NCBI GenBank assembly: GCA_017413255.1
Contig: JAFPUC010000007.1
Location: 110,011-174,010, forward strand
From: Aeriscardovia sp.
Lineage (GTDB): Bacteria; Actinomycetota; Actinomycetes; Actinomycetales; Bifidobacteriaceae
Direction: 5' to 3'
Length of the DNA: 64,000 nt
The number at the start of each line of letters is the position of its first letter. Positions within the stretch are counted from its first letter, which is position 1. Shown here in pieces: positions 44,840 to 57,400 of the stretch. The notes beneath the pieces are model-generated. The model was not told where the DNA came from. It searched no databases and saw nothing but the letters and a program-made list of their open reading frames with translations. The position numbers and the translations under genes were made by a program.

Positions 44840-45802
44840 ATGTCGATTAGTTTGGAAGTGCCGGACATAAGAGGGCTGGCCCAGGAGGAAGGAATAAAAG
44901 AAGACGAGCTCAAGGCCGTCCTGGAGGCCTCCCTTCTTCAGGCCTATTGCAGGTTTCCAGACGCCCTTCCCATCGCCAGGGCCGAAATCGACGGCAAACG
45001 GGGCACTTTGACGATATGGGGCAAAAAAGAGGAAGACGGCCCGGAAATCGACTGTACTCCGGAAGGCTTCAGCAGGCAGTCCACAAAGATTGTCAGATCC
45101 GCCCTCAGGCAGCTGGTAAGGCATACTGAAGACGAAAAGCTCTTCGGATCTTTTTTAAACCGCAAGGGCAAGCTCATAACCGGGGTAGTGCAGCAAGACA
45201 AAAGGGATGGGGAAAATATACACGTGGCCGTGGGAGAGACCGAGGCTCTGCTCCCGAAAAGGGAGCAGACTCCCGGGGAAAAATACAGCCACGGCCAGAG
45301 GCTGAGAGTATATGTGGTTGCTGTCTCCAGAGGGCTTAAAGGGCCGGAAATCATAGTGTCTAGATGCCATCCCAACCTGGTGCTGAGGCTCTTTGAAAAA
45401 GAAGTGCCTGAAATGGCTGCGGGGCAGGTAGGCATAGTCAAAGTCGCAAGGGAAGCCGGATCCCGCACGAAGATCGCAATAAAGTCCAATGTCGAAGGCC
45501 TTAGCGGAAAAGGAACTTTCATAGGTCCTGACGGATCTAGGGTAAGGTCTGTAGTTTCAGAACTGGGAGGCGAGAAAATAGATATCGTAGATTACAGCGA
45601 AGATCCCGCCTCCTATATTGCAAGCGCTTTAAGCCCCGCCAAGGTAGATTCGGTTCAGATCCTTTCCCGGGAAGAAAGAAAGGCAGTGGCCTTCGTGCCG
45701 GAGGGCCAGCTGCGTTTGGCCATCGGAAAAGAAGGGCAAAATGCAAGGCTGGCTGCCAGGCTGACAGGATGGAAGATAGCAATTCAGCCCTCTTACAAAT
45801 AA
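44840..45802 (+). CDS. nusA: Transcription termination/antitermination factor NusA
   Basis: RNA polymerase-associated factor for pausing and termination. 320 residues: N-terminal polymerase-binding domain, S1 domain (about 115-180) and two KH domains (KH1 with [12 protein letters not shown]2 with [19 protein letters not shown]). It lacks the C-terminal acidic repeats of proteobacterial NusA, as is normal in actinobacteria. GAGAGGGAGA precedes ATG 44840. ylxR, often next to nusA, is absent; a 148-base gap leads to infB. Confidence 0.95.
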   Translation: MSISLEVPDIRGLAQEEGIKEDELKAVLEASLLQAYCRFPDALPIARAEIDGKRGTLTIWGKKEEDGPEIDCTPEGFSRQSTKIVRSALRQLVRHTEDEKLFGSFLNRKGKLITGVVQQDKRDGENIHVAVGETEALLPKREQTPGEKYSHGQRLRVYVVAVSRGLKGPEIIVSRCHPNLVLRLFEKEVPEMAAGQVGIVKVAREAGSRTKIAIKSNVEGLSGKGTFIGPDGSRVRSVVSELGGEKIDIVDYSEDPASYIASALSPAKVDSVQILSREERKAVAFVPEGQLRLAIGKEGQNARLAARLTGWKIAIQPSYK

Positions 45803-45950
45803 GGGAAGCTTAAATACGGCCTGTCGCCATATCAGTTATGGGCAATGCGATATTCTCAGTTAAACTGTTAGTGTTGCATGAGCTCTAAGTGGGTTGCGTA
45901 TAACTCGTAGTCGAACAGATTGCAGAAAATAAAAAACAAGTGAGGTGTAA

Positions 45951-48623
45951 GTGCCTAAAGCACGTATTTATGAGTTGGCAAAGAAATTTGGAGTAGATAG
46001 CCGCACTATCTTGTCAACTCTCAAGGACATGGGAGAGTTTGTTAAGTCCGCCTCTTCCACGGTGGAAGCCCCAGTAGTGAAACAGTTGGAGCAAAAGTTT
46101 CAAAAGAGTGCATCTCCCAAACCCCAAAAGGATCACGCCCCTAAGCCGCAAAAGGCTTTTGCCAACCCAAGAAAGCCCTTCTCCCATGGGGCCCCTAAGG
46201 TTTCTGGAAGCGCTCCTAGAGAAAGGAAGCCGGAAGCCCCCGCTTCCGGTGCGCCAAAGCCGGCCGCGCCTTCTTCGCCGCTATTTCGCGCCCCGACTTT
46301 GCCTTCCACTCCCATGCCCCAGGACTTTTCCAAGCGCCAGGGCCCCAGGCCGGGGAATAATCCCTTCTCTTCTACCCAGGGAATGCATTTCCCCACCCCC
46401 AACGACATTCCCAGGCCTCATCCCCTCTCCAAGCCTACGGTAAAGCCGAAAGGCTCCCCTCACGGCAAAAGGGGAGAAGGCGCTCCGACGCAGGGAGGGC
46501 AGTTTAGGCATAGACCCACCCCCGCCTCAGGCAGGCCTTCTGCCGCTTCAGCCGGGCCGAGGTTTAGATCCGCTTCCTCTGCCCCCCGCCCCTTCTCGTC
46601 CGCTCCCAAGCCCGGATCGGGCCAAGGAGGGCGCGGAGGAAGGAATGGGGCGGGAGCTTATGGGAGGCAGCTTCCCGGCGGCAAGGCCCAAAAGCGCAAG
46701 AACCACCGCCTTCAGCAAAAGAGGCAGGAATTTCAGGAGCTTCAAACCCCAATCATTGGAGGCACGAGGCTTCCTTCCGGAAATGGGCAGACCGTGACAT
46801 TAAGGCAGGGATCCACCTTGGCGGATCTTGCCGACAAAATCAATGTTCCTGCAGCCTCCCTTGTACAAGTGCTCTTCCATCTGGGCCAAATGGCTACCGT
46901 TTCCCAGTCGCTCGATGCCGATCTTTTCCAGATTTTGGGAGACGAAATCGGGTGGAATATAGAAGTCGTTTCCGCCCAACAGGAAGACGAGCAGCTGCTA
47001 AAGCAATTCGACATCGACCTTGAGCAAGAAGGTGAAGAGGGAAGGCTCGTGCCCAGGCCCCCGGTCGTCACCGTTATGGGGCATGTCGATCACGGCAAGA
47101 CCAGCCTTTTGGATGCCATCCGAAACACCCATGAAAAAAGAAGGGAAGCCGGCGGCATTACCCAAAGCATCGGAGCATACAGGGTGCAAATAGAGCTGGA
47201 TGGCGAAAAGAGATACATAACCTTCCTGGACACCCCAGGCCACGAGGCTTTTACCGCCATGAGGGCGAGGGGCGCAGAGCTTACAGATGTGGCGATCCTG
47301 GTAGTGGCTGCAAATGACGGAGTCATGCCTCAAACCATCGAGGCTCTTAACCACGCCAAGAGCGCAAACGTTCCGATAGTTGTGGCGGTGAACAAGATCG
47401 ACTTGCCCGATGCCAACTCTGAAAAGGTGAGAAGCCAGCTAATGGAATTTGGGCTGGTGCCCGAAGAGTATGGCGGAGACACGATGTTTGTAGACGTGTC
47501 TGCAAAGGACGGAACGGGGATAGACAAGCTGCTGGAAGCCGTCCTTCTCACTTCAGACGCAGATCTGGATTTGACTACCGATCCGCTTCTTCCGGCAAGG
47601 GGCACCGCGGTGGAAGCCAGGCTGGACAGGGGCAGAGGGCCCGTAGTAAGCGCCCTTATAAAGGAGGGCACGCTGCGCACGGGAGACGCTATAGTCGTGG
47701 GAACTGCCTACGGCAAGGTAAGGGCAATGTTTGATGAAACGGGAGAACCCATAAAGGAGGCGGGAGCCTCCATGCCGGTCGCCGTTTTGGGTCTAACTTC
47801 CCTCCCCGCCGCAGGCGACCTGCTTCTCCAGGCTCCAGATGACAGAATTGCCCGCCAAATCGCAGAAAAGAGAGAGGCTTTGGCCAGAGCGGCCGAGCTG
47901 GGCAGGCAGCGCAAGGTAGTTTCGCTTGAAAGCTTGAAGGAGCAGTTCAAGAAGTCCGAGGTAGACACCCTCAACCTTGTGATAAAGGGAGACTCTTCGG
48001 GAAGCGTGGAGGCGCTGGAAGACGAACTGATGAAGATACACGTTGCCGACGGAGTGGGCATTAACGTGATTCACAGGGGCGTGGGAGCCATAACGCAAAA
48101 TGACGTAAACCTGGCTACCGTAGACAAGGCCGTAATCATCGGCTTTAACGTGAGGCCCAACAGAAATATTGCAGAGCTTGCCGAAAAAGAAGGGGTGGAG
48201 ATCAAGTTCTACACCGTCATCTACCAAGCCACAGAAGAGGTTACCGAAGCCCTTGAAGGCATGCTAAAGCCCGTCTACGAGGAAGTCACCACTTCCCACT
48301 CCGAAATCCGCCAGATCTTCCGCTCCTCCAAGTTTGGAAATATTGCAGGTGTCATGGTGCTCGACGGAGTGGTCAAGAGAAATTCCAAGGCCAGGATTTT
48401 GCGCGAAGGAATTGTGAAGACAAACGACCTTGTGATTACGGGCCTGCGCCGCTTCAAAGATGAAGTAAACGAGGTGAAAGCAGGCTTTGAAGCCGGCATC
48501 AACCTTGGAAGCTTCAACGACATCCAGGAAGGCGACATTATCGAAACCTACGAAATGAAGGAAGTGGATCGAAAAGAGGCCGCCTCCCGCGCTTCATCTA
48601 AGGCTGAAGATGAGCAGGAATGA
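45951..48623 (+). CDS. infB: Translation initiation factor IF-2
   Basis: GTPase that brings fMet-tRNA to the 30S subunit. 890 residues from GTG 45951 (GTGAGGTG upstream). An N-terminal IF2-N domain is followed by a 220-residue Pro/Ser/Gly/Lys-rich disordered linker. A second IF2-N domain and the GTPase domain come next: GHVDHGKTS near 377, DTPGHEAF and NKID. Domains II-IV close the protein. rbfA starts inside its 3' end. Confidence 0.97.
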   Translation: MPKARIYELAKKFGVDSRTILSTLKDMGEFVKSASSTVEAPVVKQLEQKFQKSASPKPQKDHAPKPQKAFANPRKPFSHGAPKVSGSAPRERKPEAPASGAPKPAAPSSPLFRAPTLPSTPMPQDFSKRQGPRPGNNPFSSTQGMHFPTPNDIPRPHPLSKPTVKPKGSPHGKRGEGAPTQGGQFRHRPTPASGRPSAASAGPRFRSASSAPRPFSSAPKPGSGQGGRGGRNGAGAYGRQLPGGKAQKRKNHRLQQKRQEFQELQTPIIGGTRLPSGNGQTVTLRQGSTLADLADKINVPAASLVQVLFHLGQMATVSQSLDADLFQILGDEIGWNIEVVSAQQEDEQLLKQFDIDLEQEGEEGRLVPRPPVVTVMGHVDHGKTSLLDAIRNTHEKRREAGGITQSIGAYRVQIELDGEKRYITFLDTPGHEAFTAMRARGAELTDVAILVVAANDGVMPQTIEALNHAKSANVPIVVAVNKIDLPDANSEKVRSQLMEFGLVPEEYGGDTMFVDVSAKDGTGIDKLLEAVLLTSDADLDLTTDPLLPARGTAVEARLDRGRGPVVSALIKEGTLRTGDAIVVGTAYGKVRAMFDETGEPIKEAGASMPVAVLGLTSLPAAGDLLLQAPDDRIARQIAEKREALARAAELGRQRKVVSLESLKEQFKKSEVDTLNLVIKGDSSGSVEALEDELMKIHVADGVGINVIHRGVGAITQNDVNLATVDKAVIIGFNVRPNRNIAELAEKEGVEIKFYTVIYQATEEVTEALEGMLKPVYEEVTTSHSEIRQIFRSSKFGNIAGVMVLDGVVKRNSKARILREGIVKTNDLVITGLRRFKDEVNEVKAGFEAGINLGSFNDIQEGDIIETYEMKEVDRKEAASRASSKAEDEQE

Positions 48624-49011
48624 AGTAAAAGAGGGGCGGCTGGCTGATTTCATTCAAAGGGCCGTCGCCACGGCCATAGAAAGAGACCTTAAAGATCCCG
48701 CCCTTAGGAGCGTAACAATTACGGAAGCCAAGGTCAGCCCGGACTTTCACATAGCCTATGTGTTTTGGATCTCCCAAAATAGGGAAGAAGCCGCAAAGGC
48801 TCTGGAGAAGGCCAAGGGCAAGCTAAGATCCAGGGTCGCAAAAGGCTGCGGGCTCAGAACCGCCCCCGCCTTGGAATTTCGCTATGACGAACTGCAGGAC
48901 AGGGCCGTAAGGATAGAAGAAAAAATCCAAGAAGCTCTTAGGGAAGACGAAGAGATGAAGAAACAAAGTTCCGAAAAAGGCTTTGCCGGGGAAGAAAATC
49001 CGTACAGATGA
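48610..49011 (+). CDS. rbfA: 30S ribosome-binding factor RbfA
   Basis: KH-fold factor for 16S rRNA 5' maturation and cold growth. 133 residues with the typical [20 protein letters not shown] start and [12 protein letters not shown] strand. ATG 48610 overlaps infB by 14 bases and the stop overlaps truB as ATGATG, so infB-rbfA-truB are coupled in the usual order. Confidence 0.94.
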   Translation: MSRNEVKEGRLADFIQRAVATAIERDLKDPALRSVTITEAKVSPDFHIAYVFWISQNREEAAKALEKAKGKLRSRVAKGCGLRTAPALEFRYDELQDRAVRIEEKIQEALREDEEMKKQSSEKGFAGEENPYR

Positions 49012-49805
49012 TGGAAGATCCCTGTGGGATTGCGTGTGTTTATAAGCCCAGAGGAGTTAGCAGCTTTGCCGTCACAAAAGCTTTCAGGCGGCAATTTTCC
49101 GTAAAAAAAGTGGGCCACGCCGGCACTCTAGACCCCCTGGCCGAAGGCCTTTTAATTTTGGGGTTCGGCCGCGGGACAAAAGCGCTTTCCTCCCTTCAGG
49201 GGTTAAAAAAGACCTACAGAGCCGTTTTCCTGCTGGGAACAGAAAGCAGCACTGAAGACGGGGAGGGAGAGCTTTCCTTTCAAACCCCTAAAAGCCTTCT
49301 TGCACTAAGGCGCCTTACCTACAGGAGGCTTGAAAAGGCTGCAGAAAAGTTTAGGGGGGAAATAAACCAGGTGCCTTCGCGCTTCAGCGCCGTGCACTTT
49401 AACGGGAAAAGGGCATACGATCTGGCAAGAAGCGGAAAAGACTTTGAGCTAGAACCCAGAAAGGTGGAGATCTACTCATTAAGGTTGCTAAAGCTTCGAG
49501 GGCTCAGTCCGTCTGAAAAAAAGAAGCTCTTAAAAAAGGGCTGGCAGGGGGAAGCTAGGGCTTTAGAGTGCCAGGTGTGCTGCTCTAAAGGCACCTACAT
49601 CAGGGCCCTTGCAAGAGACCTCGGACGCCAGGCGGGATGTGGGGCGCATCTTTTTTGGCTGCAGCGAACCCAAATCGGCCCCTTTTCCCTCAAAGACTGC
49701 GCCGAGTGCAGATTTGAAGAGGGAAGGCTTTTCATAAATGAAGCACAGATTAAAGCCAAAGAAATAAGCCTGCCTTCTCTTTGCAGGCGTTTGGAAGAAA
49801 AGTGA
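49008..49805 (+). CDS. truB: tRNA pseudouridine-55 synthase TruB
   Basis: Makes pseudouridine 55 in the T-loop of tRNAs. 265 residues; two consecutive ATG codons (49008, 49011) compete for the start. The catalytic Asp42 lies in GHAGTLDPLAEGLLI, and the KxY element and PSRFSAVHFNGKRAYDLAR are also present. The C-terminus is complete. Its target base is C instead of T in two valine tRNAs of this window. Confidence 0.95.
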   Translation: MMEDPCGIACVYKPRGVSSFAVTKAFRRQFSVKKVGHAGTLDPLAEGLLILGFGRGTKALSSLQGLKKTYRAVFLLGTESSTEDGEGELSFQTPKSLLALRRLTYRRLEKAAEKFRGEINQVPSRFSAVHFNGKRAYDLARSGKDFELEPRKVEIYSLRLLKLRGLSPSEKKKLLKKGWQGEARALECQVCCSKGTYIRALARDLGRQAGCGAHLFWLQRTQIGPFSLKDCAECRFEEGRLFINEAQIKAKEISLPSLCRRLEEK

Positions 49806-50713
49806 AAGTTTACAGAATTGAAGGCTTAAAGCTTCCGGAAGGCAGAAAGATCCTCACTCTGGGAAGTTTTGACGGGCTGCATCTTGGCCATCTTTCTCTG
49901 GTAGATCTTGTAAAAAGGGGGGCAAAGGAAAAAGGCATACCGTCTTGCGCAATGATTTTCGATCCCAGGGTGGATGGAAAAAAGCCTCAAATCACTTCCC
50001 TTTCACAGCAAATCAGCCTCTTTAAGGATCTTGGCATAGACGAGCTTTTCATCGTAAACTTCAGCCCCGATTTCAAATCCCTCCCCTATCCGGCTTTCCT
50101 TTCCTCCCTTTCTTCAAGAGGGGTAGAAGATCTTGTCATAGGGCCTTTTACCTGCCTCGGAAAGGGAGGGGAGGGGACTGTTGCAAAGATGAGGGAATTT
50201 TGCTCTTCTCTTCCTTTAAACCTGATTGTGGCCCCGCCGGTGGAAGCGGGGGGAGGAAGGGTAAGTTCTACCCGAATAAGAAGCCTTATTAAAAAAGGAA
50301 GGATGGAAGAGGCTTCCCTCCTTCTTTCCCGCCCTCACTTTGTAAGCGGCCTTGTGGTCAGGGGCCTTAAAAACGGACGCAAGATGAATTTCCCCACAGC
50401 TAATCTTGGGGGAAAAGTGGAGGGCATGGTACCTGCAGAAGGTGTGTATTACGGCTACTTTGCCTTAGGCAAGTCCCTTCACAGGGCTGCGATCTCGGTG
50501 GGAACCAACCCCACGGTAGACCCGCTGTCTAGGGAAGTAAAAATCGAAGCCAACCTCATAGACGGGGCGCCTTTCAGTCTCTACGGGGCCGCGGCCGAGG
50601 TCAAATTCCTCGGGCGCCTCAGATCCCAGGAGCATTTTCCCTCCCTTTCCCAGCTTAAATATGCGATAGCAAAGGACGTATCTGAGTGCTCAAAGAGAAT
50701 TCCCAAAATTTGA
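49802..50713 (+). CDS. ribF: Bifunctional riboflavin kinase / FAD synthetase
   Basis: Converts riboflavin to FMN and FAD. 303 residues from GTG 49802, which forms GTGA with the truB stop; an upstream ATG at 49781 lies within truB. The N-terminal adenylyltransferase has GSFDGLHLGHLSL and STRIRSLI; the C-terminal kinase has GRKMNFPTANLG, where most relatives have GFPTANL. It ends the nusA-infB-rbfA-truB-ribF run. Confidence 0.94.
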   Translation: MKVYRIEGLKLPEGRKILTLGSFDGLHLGHLSLVDLVKRGAKEKGIPSCAMIFDPRVDGKKPQITSLSQQISLFKDLGIDELFIVNFSPDFKSLPYPAFLSSLSSRGVEDLVIGPFTCLGKGGEGTVAKMREFCSSLPLNLIVAPPVEAGGGRVSSTRIRSLIKKGRMEEASLLLSRPHFVSGLVVRGLKNGRKMNFPTANLGGKVEGMVPAEGVYYGYFALGKSLHRAAISVGTNPTVDPLSREVKIEANLIDGAPFSLYGAAAEVKFLGRLRSQEHFPSLSQLKYAIAKDVSECSKRIPKI

Positions 50714-50775
50714 TTTCTCAGGAACCGGGGGTAGAATAACAGGGCACAGAGTGTCATATAGCGGGCATGCCAGCG

Positions 50776-50799
50776 TTCTCTGGTTGCCTGACCAGAGAA
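50776..50799 (+). promoter_or_regulatory. Hairpin in the rpoB leader region
   Basis: TTCTCTGGT (50776-50784) pairs perfectly with ACCAGAGAA (50791-50799) around TGCCTG. TAAAA follows, not a T-tract, so it is not a standard terminator. It lies 50 bases before rpoB in the 135-base gap after ribF and could act in the rpoBC leader. Confidence 0.4.
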
Positions 50800-50848
50800 T
50801 AAAACGTCAATTTATCCAATCAAAATCGTACTCGTTAGGACTTGCAAT

Positions 50849-53800
50849 TTGATTGACGAACAGAATAACTCTGAAGACGAAAATGTCTTAATATCCCTCC
50901 ATAAAGCGCCCAATCGCCTCAGCTTTGCCACTATGAAAGAGCCCATAGAGCTTCCAAACCTATTGGATGTGCAGACGGACTCTTTTGACTGGCTGATAGG
51001 AAACGAGCGCTGGAAAAAGAAGGTAGAGGAAGATGAGAAGAACGGCACTTCCTACGTTCCGCGCGTCAGCGGGCTGGAAGAAGTTTTTGAAGACATCTCC
51101 CCTATAGAAAACTACGCCAAGACTATGAGGCTGGAATTTCGCAGCCCCCACTTAGACGAGCCTAAGCACACATGGGAAGAGTGCAAGGATCAGGGCTATA
51201 CCTACTCGGCCCCGCTCTTTGTCCAAGCCGACTTTATAAAAAACGACACTGAAGAAATGAAGTCCCAGACGGTCTTCATGGGAGACTTCCCCCTTCAAAC
51301 TCCGAGGGGCACCTTCATCATCGCGGGAGCCGAGAGGGTGGTGGTTTCCCAGCTCGTTAGAAGCCCGGGCGTTTATTTTGATCGCGGATCCATCCCTGAT
51401 TCCGAAAAGGACAAGGAGATATTCAGCGGCCGCATCATCCCTTCGCGCGGAGCGTGGCTTGAATTTGAAATAAATAAGGCCGGAAAGCTCGACATAAGGG
51501 TAGACAGGCGAAAAAAGGTCCCGGTAATCGTCTTCCTTCAGGCGATGGGAATGAGCGTAGAAGAAATAGAAGAGGAATTTAAGGACTGCGAGACCGTAAG
51601 GAAGCTTATAAAGGAGCAGGCCATACCTGGGAGCAAGGAGGAAGCCAGGAATGGTGCCCTTAAAAAGATAGCCCAGCTCGTACGCCCAAATGACACCCCC
51701 TCCGCCGAGAACGGAAAAATTCTGCTCGACAGTTTCTACTTCAATCACAGGCGCTACGATCTGGCTCGCGTGGGAAGGTATAAGATCAACCAAAAACTGG
51801 GCCTTTCCATCGACCCGGAGATGCGCTGGCTGACAAAGGAGGACATCATAGCCTCCCTGCTTTATATTTCGGCTTTGGCGGCAGGCGAAAAGACGATACA
51901 GGGCATGAAGGACGGGGTGAGCGTTGAAATCCCGGTGGAAGTCGACGACATCGACAACTTCGCCAACCGCCATATAAGGCAGGTAGGAGAGCTTATACAA
52001 AACCAGATAAGAAGCGGACTGAACCGCATGGAAAAGGTGATAAGGGAGAGGATGGCCACCCAGGATGCGGCCTCGATTACCCCCACCTCGCTTCTTAACG
52101 TACGCCCGATTTCCACTACCATAAAGGAATTCTTCGGAACTTCCCAGCTTTCCCAGTTCATGGATCAAAACAACCCCCTCGCCGGCATCACCAACAAGAG
52201 GAGGCTTTCAGCCTTAGGTCCCGGAGGCCTTACCCGCGACAGGGCCGGAATGGAAGTAAGGGACGTTCACTCTTCGCACTACGGAAGGATGTGCCCGATA
52301 GAGTCGCCCGAAGGCCCCAACATAGGCCTTATCGGCTCCCTTGCCACTTTCGCCAAGATTGACACCTACGGCTTCATAGAGGCTCCCTACAGAAGGGTGG
52401 TAAACAGGAAAGTCACAGATGACATTACCTACATGACCGCCGACCAGGAAGAGCACCACGTCATAGCCCAGGCCAGCCAGAAGCTGGACAAGGAAAACAG
52501 GATTGAAACTCCCACCGCCCTGGCAAGGGATGGAAAGGAAGAGGCGGTTGACGTGCCGTCCGACGAAGTGGACTATATGGACGTCTCCCCAAGGGAGATG
52601 GTCTCTATAGGTTCTTCCCTCATCCCCTTCCTCGAGCACGACGAGGGGCATAGGGCCCTTATGGGAGCCAACATGCAGAGGCAGGCCGTGCCGCTTATAA
52701 AGCCCGATGCACCCCTGGTGGGAACCGGAAGCGAATGGAGAACGGCCTACGACTCGGGCGACTGCATTATAGCCAAGGAAGGCGGAACTGTTTCCTATGT
52801 CTCTGCCGATACCATCAAGATAGTTCAGGACGACAGCAGCGAAGAGATCTACACTCTTGAAAAATTCCAGAGGAGCAACCAGACCACCTGCTACAACCAA
52901 AAGCCGATAGTTTCGGTAGGAGACAGGGTGGAAAAGGGAAGCGTGATTGCAGACGGCCCCGCCATAGAGCAAGGGGAGCTGGCCCTCGGAAAGAACCTCG
53001 TCATAGCCTTCATGCCGTGGAACGGCTACAACTACGAGGACGCCACCATAATCAGCCAGAGGCTGGTAAAAGACGACAGCTTGAGTTCCATCCACATAGA
53101 GGGCTATGAAATAGACGCCAGAGACACCAAGCTCGGCCCCGAAGAAATTACGAGAGACCTTCCCAACTGCTCAGACGAGATGCTCGCCAACCTTGACGAA
53201 AACGGAATCGTAAGGGTGGGGGCAAAGGTAAAGGCCGGAGACATACTTGTGGGCAAGGTAACTCCCAAGGGCGAAACCGAGTTAAACCCTGAAGAGAGGC
53301 TGCTTAGGGCGATCTTTGGAGAAAAGAGCAGGGAAGTAAGGGACGTATCTTTGCGCCTGCCCCACGGAGAGAGCGGAACCGTAATTTCAATAAAGGAAAT
53401 TACCCGCGAAAATGCCAGCGAAGACGGAGAAGAGATCCCGAGCGGCATAAACCGCATCATAAAAGTCTACGTGGCCCAACACAGAAAGATAAGCGTGGGA
53501 GACAAGCTTTCGGGTCGCCATGGAAACAAGTGCACCGTGGCCAGAATCCTTCCCGAAGAGGATATGCCCTTCCTTGCAGACGGCACCCCCGTAGACATCA
53601 TGCTAAATCCCCTCTCCGTCCCCTCCCGAATGAATTTGGGCCAGATTTTGGAGCTGCACCTGGGCTGGATAGCAAAGACGGGCTGGAATGCCGATTTGGA
53701 TCCCGGAAACTACAAGTGGAAGCTTGCGATCCCCAAAAAGGCGCTCAAGGGAGATCCCGGAACGCTGGTGGCAAGCCCCGTGTTTGACGGAGTGAAAGAC

Positions 53801-54397
53801 GACGTGTTGGACGGCCTTCTTAAAACTTCCCTTCCCGGGCCTGACGGCGAAAGGCTTGTAGATTCTTCCGGAAAAGCCATACTCTACGATGGAAGGACCG
53901 GAGAACCCTTCCCCAAGCCGATATCGGTAGGAATCATGTACATGCTTAAACTCCACCACCTGGTGGACGACAAGATACACACCAGGGCTACCGGCCCCTA
54001 CTCCATGATCACCCAGCAGCCTTTGGGCGGAAAAGCCCAGTTTGGAGGCCAAAGGTTCGGAGAAATGGAAGTGTGGGCTCTGGAAGCTTACGGAGCCGCC
54101 TATACCCTCCATGAACTTATGACGGTAAAGTCCGACGACATGGATGGAAGGGTTAAAGCCTACGGGGCCATAGTTAAGGGAGAAAATCTGATGGCGGGAG
54201 GAGTCCCTGAATCTTTCAAGGTCCTTCTCAAGGAAATGCAGTCCCTGGCTCTCAATGTCGAGGTTCTCAACTCCAGCGGAGATCCGATAGATCTGAGCAA
54301 AGAAAGCGGCGATAAGTCCGCTTCCGGAACGCAGAGCCTAGGCATAAACCTCTCCGCCAGGCCGGAAAAACCGCTGTTTGAATCTTTAGATCTTTAG
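50849..54397 (+). CDS. rpoB: RNA polymerase beta subunit
   Basis: 1182 residues, the usual actinobacterial length. TTG 50849 is the start, with TTAGGA upstream at rather long spacing. The rifampicin region is clear at 52141-52224: [13 protein letters not shown] followed by [16 protein letters not shown]. Two positions differ from the common SGLTHKRR: Ala for the Ser at E. coli position 522 and Asn449 for the His at position 526. The rest of the core ([41 protein letters not shown]) is normal. rpoC follows after 32 bases. Confidence 0.98.
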   Translation: MIDEQNNSEDENVLISLHKAPNRLSFATMKEPIELPNLLDVQTDSFDWLIGNERWKKKVEEDEKNGTSYVPRVSGLEEVFEDISPIENYAKTMRLEFRSPHLDEPKHTWEECKDQGYTYSAPLFVQADFIKNDTEEMKSQTVFMGDFPLQTPRGTFIIAGAERVVVSQLVRSPGVYFDRGSIPDSEKDKEIFSGRIIPSRGAWLEFEINKAGKLDIRVDRRKKVPVIVFLQAMGMSVEEIEEEFKDCETVRKLIKEQAIPGSKEEARNGALKKIAQLVRPNDTPSAENGKILLDSFYFNHRRYDLARVGRYKINQKLGLSIDPEMRWLTKEDIIASLLYISALAAGEKTIQGMKDGVSVEIPVEVDDIDNFANRHIRQVGELIQNQIRSGLNRMEKVIRERMATQDAASITPTSLLNVRPISTTIKEFFGTSQLSQFMDQNNPLAGITNKRRLSALGPGGLTRDRAGMEVRDVHSSHYGRMCPIESPEGPNIGLIGSLATFAKIDTYGFIEAPYRRVVNRKVTDDITYMTADQEEHHVIAQASQKLDKENRIETPTALARDGKEEAVDVPSDEVDYMDVSPREMVSIGSSLIPFLEHDEGHRALMGANMQRQAVPLIKPDAPLVGTGSEWRTAYDSGDCIIAKEGGTVSYVSADTIKIVQDDSSEEIYTLEKFQRSNQTTCYNQKPIVSVGDRVEKGSVIADGPAIEQGELALGKNLVIAFMPWNGYNYEDATIISQRLVKDDSLSSIHIEGYEIDARDTKLGPEEITRDLPNCSDEMLANLDENGIVRVGAKVKAGDILVGKVTPKGETELNPEERLLRAIFGEKSREVRDVSLRLPHGESGTVISIKEITRENASEDGEEIPSGINRIIKVYVAQHRKISVGDKLSGRHGNKCTVARILPEEDMPFLADGTPVDIMLNPLSVPSRMNLGQILELHLGWIAKTGWNADLDPGNYKWKLAIPKKALKGDPGTLVASPVFDGVKDDVLDGLLKTSLPGPDGERLVDSSGKAILYDGRTGEPFPKPISVGIMYMLKLHHLVDDKIHTRATGPYSMITQQPLGGKAQFGGQRFGEMEVWALEAYGAAYTLHELMTVKSDDMDGRVKAYGAIVKGENLMAGGVPESFKVLLKEMQSLALNVEVLNSSGDPIDLSKESGDKSASGTQSLGINLSARPEKPLFESLDL

Positions 54398-54429
54398 TTT
54401 TGGACTTCGGAATATAAGGAAACGCGTAA

Positions 54430-57400
54430 GTGATAGACGTAAACGAGTTCAGCAAGCTGAGAATCAGCATGGCCACCACCGAGGATATACGAGGCTGGAG
54501 CCACGGGGAGATAAAGAAACCCGAAACTATAAACTACCGCACCCTCAAGCCTGAAAAGGAAGGTCTATTTAGCGAACAGGTCTTCGGGCCCACAAGGGAC
54601 TGGGAGTGCGCCTGCGGCAAGTACAAAAGGGTGCGCTACAAGGGAATCGTGTGCGAAAGATGCGGCGTGGAAGTCACCCAGTCGAAGGTTAGAAGGGAGA
54701 GGATGGGGCACATCGACCTGGCCGCCCCCGTCACCCACATCTGGTACTTTAAGGGCATACCTTCCCGCCTCGGCTACCTTCTAGATATACCTACCCGCGA
54801 TTTGGACAAGGTTATTTACTTTGCCTCCTACATTGTCACGTTCGTGGACGAAGAGAAGAGGAAAAAGGATCTGCCAGATCTGGAAAGGGAATTGGAAAGC
54901 CATAAGGCCAAGCGTGAAAAGCACATGCTCGAAAAGATCGAGGAGCAGGAAAAGAAGCTCGAAGTCGATCTTGAAGAGGTTGAGCAGATGAGCGTCCCGG
55001 AAAGCAAAAAGCAGAAGCGAAGGGAAGCTGTAAAGCAAAGCCACGAGGCGGAAATAGAGAATATTAAGAAGCGCTTCCAGGAAAAAGCGGAGGAAGAAGA
55101 TAAAATCTTCAACCTCTTTAAGAGCCTTAAGCAAAAGCAGCTCATAGACGATATAGACACCTGGCATCTCATGCAAGATGCCTACGGCGGCTACTTTGAG
55201 GGGGGAATGGGAGCCGAGGCCATAAAAAAGATCCTAGAAACCCTGGATCTTAAGGCCATGGACAAGTCTCTTCGGGAAGACATAGGAACCGGAAGCGGGC
55301 AAAAGAAGCAGAGGGCTCTTAAAAGGCTGAAAGTTGTAGACGCCTTCCTGAATACCACAAACAGGCCCGAAGCCATGGTCCTTGAAGCCATCCCGGTAAT
55401 TCCCCCCGATCTTAGGCCCATGATTCAGCTGGACGGCGGAAGGTTCGCCACTTCCGATCTAAACGACCTCTACAGAAGGGTTATCAACAGAAACAACCGC
55501 CTAAAGAGGCTAAAAGAACTCAGCGCCCCCGAAATTATGCTCAACAACGAAAAGCGAATGCTCCAGGAGGCGGTCGATTCTCTCTTTGACAACGGAAGAA
55601 GGGGCAAAGTAGTTACCGGCGCCTCAAACAGGCCCCTAAAGTCTCTCGCCATGATGCTCAAAGGCAAGGCCGGAAGATTTAGGCAAAACCTTTTGGGCAA
55701 GAGGGTCGACTTTTCCGGAAGGTCTGTAATAGTGGTAGGCCCCGAACTTAAGATGCACCAGTGCGGCCTGCCTAAGCCTATGGCCCTAGAGCTTTTCAAG
55801 CCTTTTGTAATAAGGAGGCTGGTAGAGCTAGAGTACGTGCAAAACATCAAAGGGGCCAAGAGGCTTATAGACAGAACCGATCCCGTGGTCTGGGACGTTT
55901 TGGAGGAAGTGATCCACGAACACCCTGTGCTCCTCAACAGGGCCCCCACCCTTCACAGGCTCTCCATCGAGGCTTTTGAGCCGATACTTGTGGAAGGGAA
56001 AGCCATTCACCTTCCGCCTTTGGCCTGCGCCCCCTTCAACGCAGACTTCGATGGCGACCAAATGGCAGTCCATCTCCCCCTCTCCGTTGAAGCCCAGGCC
56101 GAGAGCCGCGTGCTGATGCTAGCTTCCAACAGCATCCTGAAGCCCGCCGACGGGCACACCGTAACCATGCCCAGCCAGGACATGATCCTCGGCCTTTATT
56201 GGCTCACCACCACTATCGACGAACAGCAAAAGGAGATAGAGGAGGCCAAAGAGAAGTACTACGCCCAGCATCCCAACGGCGAGAGGCGCTTCCCGAAGAT
56301 AGAGGATGCAAAAGGGCAGGGCAAAATCTTTAGCAGCGTAGAAGAAGCCAGAATGGCCCTGGATCGGGGAGAAATCGGAATGCAGTCCAAAGTCCTAATA
56401 CGAATGGACAAGGACTTTGTGCCGCCCAAGGGCTGGAAGCCGGGAGAGCTGAAAGTCCCCTCCACGGGGGGAGTGGTAAGAGAGCAGAGGATGGAAGACG
56501 GAGGGTACCTGTTTGCCACAAACTACGGGCGCCTGCTGTTCAATTCCTGCCTTCCGGTCGACTACCCCTTCATCAATTCCCAGATCTCCAAGAGCCTTTT
56601 GTCCAAGATCGTAGACGATATAGCCCTTCGCTACGACACCTCCCAGGCCTCGGCCACCCTGGACGCCTTGAAAGATATGGGCTTTACAAGGGCCCAGTGG
56701 TCCGGGGTCACCATAGCCTTTTCCGACATACAGGTTCCCCCCGAAAAGGAGGCCGTGATAAAGACCTATGAAGAGCGAACCGACAAGATAAACGAGCAGT
56801 ACAGCTTGGGCTTTATGACGGAAGAAGAGAAGAGGCAGGAAATTATCAACCTGTGGACCGAGTGCACCGATCAGGTGGCGGAAGACATGGAGGAGAATTT
56901 CTCCCCCGACAACGACCTAAACATCATGGTGCGCTCCGGGGCCAGGGGCAACTGGATGCAGATTCGCCAGATAGCGGGCATGAGAGGCCTGGTGACCAAC
57001 CCCAAGGGCGAAATCATTCCAAGGCCCGTAAAATCCAACTACAGGGACGGCCTTTCCTCCCTTGAGTACTTCATTTCGCAGCACGGAGCGAGAAAGGGCT
57101 TGGCAGACACCGCCTTAAGAACGGCAGAATCCGGATACCTTACAAGAAGGCTGGTGGACGTATCCCAGGAGGTCATCATCCGCGAAAAGGACTGCGGAAC
57201 CAAGAAGGGAATAGAGATCCCCATAGCTTCGCAGAGCGAAGACGGAGAGTGGAGGGTAGACGAGTTTGCAGACGCTTCCGCCTACTCAAGGCTTTTGGCC
57301 GAGGACGTTATGGATCCTCAAACCGGGGAAATTCTTATGAATGCCCAGGAGCCTCTCGATATGGAGGCGATAGAAAACCTGGTGGCCCACGGCGTGCACT

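Noticed and set aside
51152..53095. Two long minus-strand frames (51152-52168 and 52214-53095) opposite rpoB
   Set aside because: They mirror the codon bias of rpoB; no start signal, motif or sensible composition.
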